DNA of 64,000 bases from Paractinoplanes rishiriensis (lineage in GTDB: Bacteria > Actinomycetota > Actinomycetes > Mycobacteriales > Micromonosporaceae), in the NCBI RefSeq assembly GCF_016862375.1, contig NZ_BOMV01000011.1, positions 1 to 64,000 on the forward strand. Reading direction: 5' to 3'. Below are positions 57,551-64,000 of this stretch, one piece after another (position 1 is the stretch's first letter; each line of letters begins with the position of its first letter). The notes beneath the pieces were generated by a model. That model was not told the DNA's origin, did not search any database, and saw nothing but the letters and a program-made list of their open reading frames with translations. The position numbers were made by a program, and so were the translations under genes.

Positions 57551-59548
57551 CTAAGCGGTGGTGCAGGCGTTGCCGTTGAGCGTGAATGCGGGCGGCACCG
57601 GGTTACTGCCGGTCCAGCTGCCGAGGAAGCCGAACGAGGCGGTGCCGCCGGTGGCCAGGTTGCCGTTCCACGCGGCGTTGGTCACCGTGACCGTGGAGCC
57701 GCTCTGGCTGACCGAGCCGTTCCACAGCTGGGCGACGGTCTGGCCGGCCGTGAAGGTCCAGCCGGCCCGCCAGCCGCTGATCGCCGTACCGGTATTGGTG
57801 ATCTTGACCTCGCCCTGGAATCCACCCTGCCAGCTGCCGGTGACCCGGTAGCTGATCGAGCACGACCCGATGTTGGACGGAGTGGGGCTGGGCGGGTCGG
57901 TGGGCGGCCCGGAGGAAGAGACCGTGGGAGTAGGCGTCGGCGATGACGTGGTCGGGACGACCGTCGGTGCCGTGGTGGTCGTTCCGATCTTGGACGGGTC
58001 CACCACGCCCCAGTAGGCGTCCTTGGCCTGCAGCCGGGTGTCGAACAGCAACGGCGCGTCCTTGCGGGTCACCGGGAAGGTGTCCAGCCAGGTGTTGTCG
58101 TCCGCGAGGCCCCACACGATCACCGCGGTGATCTCGCCCGGGTACTGGCGGAACAGCGCGAACATGTCGCGGTACATGAACGCCTGCTGGCGCAGCCGGT
58201 CGGCCGGCGGCGTCGGGAAGTTCTCGCCGCTGTTGGTGTAGATGCTGACGTCCATCTCGGTGACCTGCTGGTCGATGCCGAGCGGGACGAACTTGTCGAT
58301 CATCGCCTTGCTCTCGGACAGCGTCGGCCAGCTCACGTTGATGTGCACCTGGTGGCCCACACCGTCGATCGGCACACCCTCGGCCTTCAGCTGGGTGACC
58401 AGGTTGAAGAGCTTGTCGCGCTTGGCCGGCACGTTGGTGTTGTAGTCGTTGATGTAGAGCTTGGCGGTCGGCAGCACCTCACGCGCCACCCGGAACGCGG
58501 TCCGGATGTAGTCGAGGCCGGCGATGTTGAACCAGTTGCTGCGGCGCAGGCCGTCCGACTGGTTCTCGTCGATGACCTCGTTGACCACATCCCACACCGG
58601 GATGGTCGTGCCGTACTTGGCGCCCACGTTGCGGATGTGATTTTCCAGCCGGGACAGCAGCAGCGCCTTGTCCTCGGCGGTGGCGGTCATCGGCTGGCCG
58701 TCGGCGCCCACGAAGACCCAGGCCGGGGTCTGGTTGTGCCAGACGAAGGTGTGCCCGCGGACGGCCTTGCCGTTCGCCTTGGCCCACGCGACCAGCGGGT
58801 CGGCCTGGGTGTAGGTGAAGGTGTTCTCGGTGGGCTCGGTGGCGTCCCACTTGAGCGCGTTGCCCGGCGTGACCAGGTCGAAGTGCTTGTTCAGCAGCTG
58901 GCCGTGCTCGGTGACGATCTCCGCGCCGGTGATCGAGGCGCCCACCGGGAACTCGGTGATCACGTCCTTGATCGACGGGATGTCCGTCTGGATCGGCAGC
59001 GACGGCACGTAGCTGATCGCGACATCGTCGATGTAGAGCGAACCGGTGCTGGACGAGGTCTCCACGTACACCCGCAGGAACTCGACGTCGGAAGCGAGCG
59101 TGTACCGGCCGACCAGGTTGACCCAGTTGCCGTTGTTCACCGCGGTGTTGCCGACCACCTGGTCGTAGGAGGCGGTGCCACCGGTGCGCCGTTCGACGCT
59201 GAGCCGGGCGTTGTCCGACCCCTCAGCCATGCGCACCCAGACCGAGATGGTGTACGCGGTGCCCTTCTCGAAGAGGTCCAGAACATCGAGCGATGGGCCC
59301 TGCCAGGCTGCGGTCCGCCCGGTGACCTGCAGGCTCCGGCTGCCGCCGTGGGCGACCGTGGTGCTCGTGGCCAGCACCTCGGCCGAGCGACCCGCCCAGC
59401 CGTCGGAGGTGCCGTCCTCGAACGTGTCGGTCAGCACGGTGACCGCGGCCGGATCGTCGGCAGCGCTCGCGATGTTCGTGATTGTTACGGCGGCTACGGG
59501 CGCCGCGACCAGGACTGTGGCCACGGCGAGCCGCGCAAGTGCGCGCAT
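57551..59548 (-). CDS. Multidomain GH10 endo-xylanase (CBM4/9-GH10-CBM2)
   Basis: About 665 aa from ATG 59548. Signal peptide 1-29. CBM4/9-like module about 36-182, GH10 barrel about 190-520, Thr/Ser/Pro linker 522-558, CBM2 561-665 (SCSISYRVTGSWQGGF, with Trp residues for cellulose). Acid/base E324 in WDVVNEVID and nucleophile E431 in TEMDV. It cuts the xylan backbone and anchors to cellulose. A CebR-type box (59605-59620) lies in its promoter, so it is probably repressed unless cello- or xylo-oligosaccharides are present. Confidence 0.95.
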   Translation of the reverse strand: MRALARLAVATVLVAAPVAAVTITNIASAADDPAAVTVLTDTFEDGTSDGWAGRSAEVLATSTTVAHGGSRSLQVTGRTAAWQGPSLDVLDLFEKGTAYTISVWVRMAEGSDNARLSVERRTGGTASYDQVVGNTAVNNGNWVNLVGRYTLASDVEFLRVYVETSSSTGSLYIDDVAISYVPSLPIQTDIPSIKDVITEFPVGASITGAEIVTEHGQLLNKHFDLVTPGNALKWDATEPTENTFTYTQADPLVAWAKANGKAVRGHTFVWHNQTPAWVFVGADGQPMTATAEDKALLLSRLENHIRNVGAKYGTTIPVWDVVNEVIDENQSDGLRRSNWFNIAGLDYIRTAFRVAREVLPTAKLYINDYNTNVPAKRDKLFNLVTQLKAEGVPIDGVGHQVHINVSWPTLSESKAMIDKFVPLGIDQQVTEMDVSIYTNSGENFPTPPADRLRQQAFMYRDMFALFRQYPGEITAVIVWGLADDNTWLDTFPVTRKDAPLLFDTRLQAKDAYWGVVDPSKIGTTTTAPTVVPTTSSPTPTPTVSSSGPPTDPPSPTPSNIGSCSISYRVTGSWQGGFQGEVKITNTGTAISGWRAGWTFTAGQTVAQLWNGSVSQSGSTVTVTNAAWNGNLATGGTASFGFLGSWTGSNPVPPAFTLNGNACTTA

Positions 59549-59604
59549 CTCGGTGTTCCTTAGGGGGAAACGGTACGCCGTCAGATAGAGACAGCCATCG
59601 TTGC

Positions 59605-59620
59605 ATGGGAGCGCTCCCAT
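59605..59620. promoter_or_regulatory. CebR-type operator ATGGGAGCGCTCCCAT
   Basis: Perfect 16-bp palindrome containing TGGGAGCGCTCCCA, the actinomycete CebR box (LacI family, released by cello-oligosaccharides). It is 57 bp upstream of the xylanase start. TTGTCA on one side and AACGAT on the other could be a promoter that the box sits inside. Confidence 0.85.
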
Positions 59621-59656
59621 GACAATGGTGTGTCCACGATGTTGCGGCGACCGCCC

Positions 59657-59735
59657 CTCAGCCCAGTGGCGACCGCCCTCAGTCCAGTGGCGACCGCCCT
59701 CAGTCCAGTGGCGACCGCCCTCAGTCCAGTGGCGG
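59657..59735. repeat. 21-bp tandem repeat over the sigma factor stop
   Basis: Units of 21 bp (core TCAGTCCAGTGGCGACCGCC) at 59657-59677, 59678-59698, 59699-59719, and a partial fourth to about 59735. The sigma factor stop (59721) is inside the fourth copy, so the repeat may have grown from the gene's end. Confidence 0.88.
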
Positions 59736-61118
59736 GCGGGTCAGAAACGACCCGTCGGCGCCGAATTCCGCGCTGCCGTCGAACTGATCGACCCACATCT
59801 CGCCGCCGGTGTGCCGCAGGAACCAGCCCCGGTAGTTGTACGACTCCAGCGCCACGGTTCCGGCAGACCAGCCGGCCCGGGCGCAGAACGTCGCATCCCG
59901 CCGGGACAGCACCGTATTTTGCTCGTCGCTGGCCCGCAGGCGCCAGTTGAGGTGCCGCAGGTGCCGGCCGTCCGCGGCGAGCAGCGAATAGCATTGCCGA
60001 TCCGCCAAGCCCGGCACAACCTCGAACGTCGCCCATTTCCGATCGGTGTCGTTGCTGACGTCGGTCAATACGCCCGCGTCGCCGAGAATGGCCACGTAAC
60101 GCCCGCTCTGGTTGGCCGATTCGAGCGATACTTTGCCGGTTGACAACGGCGGCGGTTGACTTTGCGTCACCGTGGGCTGTTGCTCTTTCTGGTCCGGGTT
60201 CTCTTTTTCGTCCGCGGCGACGGCCAGTCCGACCGTGAGCGCTCCCACCGTGACGGCGCCGGCCAGCGCGGTTTTGAGGCCGATACCGGATGCCGTCGCG
60301 GTCACCGCCCCGCCGATTGCCTCAACGACCGCCTTGTCCACCGCCGCCGGCACCGCGACCAGCCCCGCCAGCAGCCGCTCCGCCGGAATCATCCGCTCCC
60401 CGGCCGGCCCGCACACCGCACAGGACCGGACGTGCCGCGCGATCCGCTTCCGCCAGAACGGCCCGGGAACCCCGTTCCAGTCCGCGATGGTCGCACTGAG
60501 CCGATCGCAGCCCGGCACGGCTTCGAGCGCCGCCACGATGCTCCGGCTCAGCTCCAGCTGCTCCCGCATGCGCCGGACGCGTACCCCCGCATGCCCCACC
60601 CGCACCCGCAGCGCCGCGGCCAGCTCGGCCCGCGTCAGTTCCCCCGCGGTCTCCAGCCACCAGAGCGACAGAACGGCGCGCTCATCCGCCGACAACCACC
60701 GTCCGGCGTGCTTGACCTGGCGCCGCTGCTGCGCCATCTCGAGCCGGAGCAGCGCCGGTTCCTCGGCGTCCGCCCCCGGCTTCCAGGCCGCATCCTCCAG
60801 CGGCGCAATCCGCTCCGCCGCCCGGTCAGCCTTGGCCGCGTAGGTGCCGACCTGCCGCACCGTGATCGCGGCGAGCCAGGCCCGGAAACTCTCCGGGGCC
60901 CGCAGCTTGGGAAGCTCCCGAACGGCCCGGAGCAGCACCTCCTGCACCACGTCGTCCACTTCAGACCGAGCCCCGAGTGCCTGCCTGACCAGGTTGTAGA
61001 CAAGCGGCAGATGCCCCCGGACCAACGCCTCCAACGCCGCCCGATCCCCACCCCGAGCCGCCACGACCAGCGCAGCATCGCCCCCAGGTGCCGCCGGCGC
61101 CCACGTACCCACAGCCAT
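59721..61118 (-). CDS. ECF sigma factor fused to membrane helix and AbfB (CBM42-like) domain
   Basis: Protein of 465 aa. Sigma region 2 about 14-95 (LPLVYNLVRQALGARSEVDDVVQEVLLRA), region 4 about 140-192. A short zinc-finger-like H229xxxC233xxC236 follows (RHVRSCAVCG), as in zinc anti-sigma domains. One membrane helix is at about 282-302. The outer region 329-465 is a beta-trefoil of the AbfB type that binds arabinofuranose (VSLESANQSGRYVAI, GRHLRHLNWRLR, VALESYNYRGWFLRHTGG). This gives a sigma factor, anti-sigma-like segment, anchor and sugar sensor in one chain. It lies beside the xylanase. Membrane-linked ECF factors with C-terminal extensions are known; the AbfB tail is unusual. Confidence 0.87.
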   Translation of the reverse strand: MAVGTWAPAAPGGDAALVVAARGGDRAALEALVRGHLPLVYNLVRQALGARSEVDDVVQEVLLRAVRELPKLRAPESFRAWLAAITVRQVGTYAAKADRAAERIAPLEDAAWKPGADAEEPALLRLEMAQQRRQVKHAGRWLSADERAVLSLWWLETAGELTRAELAAALRVRVGHAGVRVRRMREQLELSRSIVAALEAVPGCDRLSATIADWNGVPGPFWRKRIARHVRSCAVCGPAGERMIPAERLLAGLVAVPAAVDKAVVEAIGGAVTATASGIGLKTALAGAVTVGALTVGLAVAADEKENPDQKEQQPTVTQSQPPPLSTGKVSLESANQSGRYVAILGDAGVLTDVSNDTDRKWATFEVVPGLADRQCYSLLAADGRHLRHLNWRLRASDEQNTVLSRRDATFCARAGWSAGTVALESYNYRGWFLRHTGGEMWVDQFDGSAEFGADGSFLTRPPLD

Positions 61119-61802
61119 CGGTCTGTCCGCTCACGAAGTGTGACCGGCATGCTACGAGACCCGCCCAGAACATTCAAGAACATGCAGAGGTACGCGACGG
61201 CACCGTCACCCACCCCCCGCGGCAGCCCTGCCTCACACCGCGACCACCTGCCCCGACGGGCCATAGCGCGCGTTTCGCGCGCCTGCACCCGCTCGGCCGT
61301 CACCCTGCCCGGCGGCGCGGCCCCATCCGGCTTCCGGCGCGTGGAGACCTTGACCCGTCCGCCCGAACAAAGTTGCACGCGGCGCGGTTGCCGTTCGGGG
61401 CGGCCGATGGCGGACCTCCAACCCAGCCCCAGCCATCCCGCTTTGCGGCAGCCCGCCGCTGGGCGCATATCCGATGCCTTAAGAGTTCGCCGATGGCTGC
61501 CTGGGCTAGATCTTGGCGATTTACGGTCACCTAGAGTTTCGCCATTCGGTTGATGCGCGGCCGGTGAAGTGCCACAGCGAGCCGACACCCGCCGCCGTCT
61601 GGTGGTGGTGGCCCGGGTCGCGATCTTGAAGAATTGGTTGTTCCGGTCGAACTCCGGTCGAACCGGAACTCGCCACGATCTATCGGTGGAGCGGCTTTAT
61701 AAGGTATTACGCGGCTTTTGCTCCGGAGGGTGTTCCGGCGGGTGGAATGATCGTCCGAATTCTGCAGCCAGGACAGGCCCACGATGCGGCCAGCGGATCC
61801 CG

Positions 61803-61832
61803 GTCATCGTCGAACAGCAGATCGACAACATC
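61803..61832. repeat. Third, diverged copy of the dispersed repeat
   Basis: About 26 of 31 bases match the core of the right arm at 49397-49430 (shared CGAACAGCA and TCGACAAC blocks). Flanks do not match well. It shows that the sequence is interspersed and not confined to one palindrome. Confidence 0.55.
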
Positions 61833-61917
61833 GCGTCGCGGACGAGGCCAGCGGGGGACGTTTGCGGCAAAAGGCATGGCGAGTGCCATACTGCGGGCGG
61901 CTCCGGGCGGTCCACTG

Positions 61918-61955
61918 TGTTTCCTGGATCGGAAATATGTTTCCTGATGTTTCCT
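61918..61955. promoter_or_regulatory. Three helically phased TGTTTCCT repeats
   Basis: TGTTTCCT occurs at 61918-61925, 61938-61945 and 61948-61955, spaced 20 and 10 bp, so all face the same side of the helix. They lie 22-59 bp upstream of a TTGACA box and look like activator-binding direct repeats. Confidence 0.5.
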
Positions 61956-61976
61956 AGGGGAGGCGTTCATAAGTCA

Positions 61977-62006
61977 TTGACATGTGTTAATAGCGGCTCG
62001 TAACTT
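61977..62006 (+). promoter_or_regulatory. Candidate promoter of the GH-A hydrolase
   Basis: TTGACA (61977-61982), 18-bp spacer, TAACTT (62001-62006). Transcription would start about 50 bp before the ATG at 62065. Confidence 0.5.
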
Positions 62007-62064
62007 CGGGAAACAGTTTTCCTTCGCGCGCTGATTCTGCGTGCTGTCCCCCGGAGGAGTTGGT

Positions 62065-63417
62065 ATGTGGAGACGGGTGGGCCGGCTGCTTGCTGTGCCC
62101 GTACTGCTGATGGTTGTGGTTGTTGTTCCGGCCTCGCCGGCGCTTGCGGCGGTGGACACGATGACCGTTGACATGACGGCGTATGGGGGGACGCCTACCT
62201 ATCGGGCGTCCGGGTTCATCTATGGCACCTCGACCAACGGGGCCTCGCCGTCGCAGTCGTTGCAGAGCCAGATCAAGGTGAAGGTCATGCGGGCCGGCGG
62301 GTCGCAGATCGGGTGCCCGAACGGTGGCTACGTCAACGGCGGGTACACGGCCAGGTGGAACTTCCTGAAGGCCTACTACGCCCGGGCCCGGTCCACCGGC
62401 GCCGCGTTCAGCCTGCTCTTTTCGGGCGTCTGGGGTGCCGACGGGGTGTGCAACGTGCCGCGCTGGCCCGGTGACGGCGGGAACTGGACGGAGTACACGA
62501 CGTTCGTCAACCGGATCATCGCCGACGCCCGGGCCGCCGGGATGACCGGGTCGGACGTGCGCTGGGACCTGTGGAACGAGCCGAACATCTTCTTCTGGGG
62601 GCGCACCCAGAGCCAGTACCTCGAGATGATCCGGCGCGGCACCCAACTGGTGCGGGCGGCCATCCCGGGCGCGGTGATCGAGGGGCCCAGCTACGCGGGT
62701 GTGCCGTCGCCGTCGAACTCGTGGTGGAACACGTACCTGGACTATGTCCGGGCCAACAACGTGGTGCCCAACATCATCAGCTGGCACGATCTGCCCGGCG
62801 ACCCGGCCGCCGACGCGGCGGCCCTGAGCGGCATGCTGTCGTCTCGCGGGATCAGCATCTCCGGGACGTCGGTGAACGAGTACGGCGCGTTCGGCGACGA
62901 GCAGCAGCCGGGCCCGTCCGCCTGGTACATCGCCCGGCTCGAACGCTGTAACTGCGACGGCGCCCGGGCCAACTGGGGCATGGTCGGCCAGACCCCGTCG
63001 CTGTACGACACGTTCGGCTGGCTGGTCACCGCGAACGCCAACCAGCCGATGGGCCAGTGGTGGGTCTACAAGCGCTACGCCGACCAGTCCGGCCAGCGCA
63101 CCAAGATCACGGCCGGCTCCAGCCATGACGGCACCGTCTTCCAGGACTCGTCCGCGCGCCGGTCGATCGCGGTGCTGGGCGCGCGGGTGGGTGCGTCGCA
63201 GGGCGCGGTCGACCTTCGCTACACCGGCATCCCGTCCTGGCTGGTCGGCAACGGCTCGGTGAACGTCCTGGTCGAGCGGATGCCCTCGACCAACGCTTAT
63301 GTGAGTGCCCCGACGGTCGTCTCCAACAGCCGGTTGACGGTCAGCGGGGGAGCGATCACGGTGCCGATCAACTGGACCAATTTGAAGGACGCGTACGCGG
63401 TCACTTTGACGCCGTGA
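62065..63417 (+). CDS. Secreted clan GH-A glycoside hydrolase (GH39-like)
   Basis: Protein of 450 aa from ATG 62065, which has GGAGGAG 5 nt upstream; a GTG at 62041 is rejected. Signal peptide 1-28 (ends ALA). The TIM barrel has acid/base E172 in LWNEPNIFFWG and nucleophile E272 in VNEYGA, as in GH39 beta-xylosidases and relatives. A beta-sandwich of about 90 residues follows. It probably removes sugar from xylan or arabinan outside the cell. The exact family is uncertain. It may belong to the same regulon as the xylanase. Confidence 0.85.
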   Translation: MWRRVGRLLAVPVLLMVVVVVPASPALAAVDTMTVDMTAYGGTPTYRASGFIYGTSTNGASPSQSLQSQIKVKVMRAGGSQIGCPNGGYVNGGYTARWNFLKAYYARARSTGAAFSLLFSGVWGADGVCNVPRWPGDGGNWTEYTTFVNRIIADARAAGMTGSDVRWDLWNEPNIFFWGRTQSQYLEMIRRGTQLVRAAIPGAVIEGPSYAGVPSPSNSWWNTYLDYVRANNVVPNIISWHDLPGDPAADAAALSGMLSSRGISISGTSVNEYGAFGDEQQPGPSAWYIARLERCNCDGARANWGMVGQTPSLYDTFGWLVTANANQPMGQWWVYKRYADQSGQRTKITAGSSHDGTVFQDSSARRSIAVLGARVGASQGAVDLRYTGIPSWLVGNGSVNVLVERMPSTNAYVSAPTVVSNSRLTVSGGAITVPINWTNLKDAYAVTLTP

Positions 63418-63440
63418 TCGACGTGGCGCGGCGGCCTCGC

Positions 63441-64000
63441 TCAGATGTGGTTCCGCCAGGTGTGGCGGGGTTCGTAGCCGAGCAGGCGCCGCGCCTTGTC
63501 GATCGACAGCAGGGTTTCGTGTTCGCCCAGGTCGCGCCGGACCTCGACGTCGGGCCAGACGGCCGCGGCCAGGCTGGCTGATGACCTGCTCATCACGGTG
63601 TCCGCATTGGCGATGATGAAGATCTCCACCCCGGGGACCTCGTACGCCAGGGCCCGGCGCACCGCCTGGGCGCCGTCGCGGGCGTCGATGTAGCCCCACA
63701 GGTTCCACTTGCGCCGGGCCGGGTCGGCGTCGAAGGACGGGAACTCGGCGTAGTCGGCGGGGTCCATCACGTTCGAGAAGCGCAGGCCGATCATCTTGAG
63801 GGCGGGATTCCACCGGCAGAACTGGGCCGCCATGGTCTCCTCGAGGTGCTTCGCGAGGGCGTACCGGGACTCGGGGCGGGCCGGGTAGTCCTCGTCGAGC
63901 GGGAGGTACGGCGGCGGGGTGTCGAACGGGATGCCCAGCAGGGTCTCGCTGGACGCCCAGACCACGTTCGTGATGCCGGCCGCGCGGGCCGCGGCGAACA
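63441..64000 (-). CDS. NAD(P)-dependent epimerase/dehydratase, 5' part outside the window
   Basis: The frame continues past 64000, so the N-terminus with the GxxGxxG motif is missing. The active-site Tyr/Lys pair is present as RYALAKHLEE, after VVWASSETLLG. The C-terminal part (FSNVMDPADYAEFPSF, YEPRHTWRNHI) fits extended SDR sugar epimerases. At least 186 residues are visible. Substrate unknown. Confidence 0.85.
   Translation of the reverse strand, partial: FAAARAAGITNVVWASSETLLGIPFDTPPPYLPLDEDYPARPESRYALAKHLEETMAAQFCRWNPALKMIGLRFSNVMDPADYAEFPSFDADPARRKWNLWGYIDARDGAQAVRRALAYEVPGVEIFIIANADTVMSRSSASLAAAVWPDVEVRRDLGEHETLLSIDKARRLLGYEPRHTWRNHI

Larger units (their letters stand above)
61119..62064. 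other. Gene-free region of about 950 bp between sigma factor and GH-A gene
   Basis: No convincing gene on either strand; the apparent short frames have no family and non-typical codon use. It holds the sigma factor promoter, a diverged copy of the dispersed repeat (61803-61832), phased repeats and a promoter for the hydrolase (61918-62006). G/C content drops towards the right end. Confidence 0.55.

Noticed and set aside
61119..62064. Several short open frames on both strands
   Set aside because: They overlap each other and the dispersed repeat, lack family signatures and ribosome-binding sites.

Overview
The window is high-GC DNA from a filamentous actinomycete, most like Actinoplanes or another Micromonosporaceae. 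The evidence is strong G/C at third codon positions, frequent GTG/TTG starts, GTGA/ATGA gene overlaps, two S-adenosyl methyltransferases of the actinomycete PF04672 (DUF574) type, ESX-type small proteins, Lrp, TetR, ECF and Ser/Thr kinase regulators, and many secreted polysaccharide hydrolases. No rRNA, tRNA, CRISPR array, intact transposase or replication origin was found. The DNA reads as an ordinary chromosomal arm with accessory patches.

Layout. 1-4.3 kb: GNAT-like gene, then a TetR regulator divergent from a cytochrome P450 and an MFS exporter, with two perfect operators between. 4.3-6.5 kb: small ESX-like cluster (YbaB, hypothetical, two WXG100-like proteins). 6.5-8.2 kb: decayed locus where an ABC ATPase with a frameshift is fused to the C-terminal half of a DD-peptidase-like serine hydrolase. 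8.3-11.5 kb: methyltransferase, then an XRE / ImmA-IrrE metalloprotease / membrane protein cassette. 12-17.6 kb: an epimerase, then a probable four-gene operon (WD40 protein, Zn alcohol dehydrogenase, hypothetical membrane protein, Ca2+/cation antiporter). 18-28 kb: Ser/Thr kinase, tandem pectate lyases, DMT exporter with Lrp regulator, ArnT-like glycosyltransferase, GH2 beta-galactosidase. 28-35 kb: Tat-exported PhoX with a PHO box, FAD/Fe-S oxidase, methyltransferase, M15-like peptidase. 35-43 kb: two orphan substrate-binding lipoproteins, a NarL-type two-component pair, a GGDEF-EAL enzyme. 43-48.8 kb: two-component system divergent from a lipoprotein / membrane-fusion / ABC / FtsX efflux operon. 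48.8-49.6 kb: repeat-rich gene-free region with a long inverted repeat. 49.6-57.4 kb: methyltransferases, TetR, flavoprotein oxidase, secreted tripeptidase and subtilase. 57.5-64 kb: GH10 xylanase with a CebR-type box, a membrane-anchored ECF sigma factor carrying an AbfB arabinofuranose-binding domain, a secreted clan GH-A hydrolase, and an epimerase cut by the window edge.

Functional themes. Plant cell-wall breakdown (pectate lyases, beta-galactosidase, xylanase, GH-A enzyme) is dispersed over 19-63 kb. The fused sigma factor next to the xylanase looks like a one-protein outside-to-promoter sensor for arabinose-decorated xylan and is the most interesting item here. Convergent gene pairs are separated by strong hairpins (19.6, 28.2 and 56.2 kb). 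Several gene-free stretches hold short tandem repeats and a dispersed repeat of about 30-85 bp.
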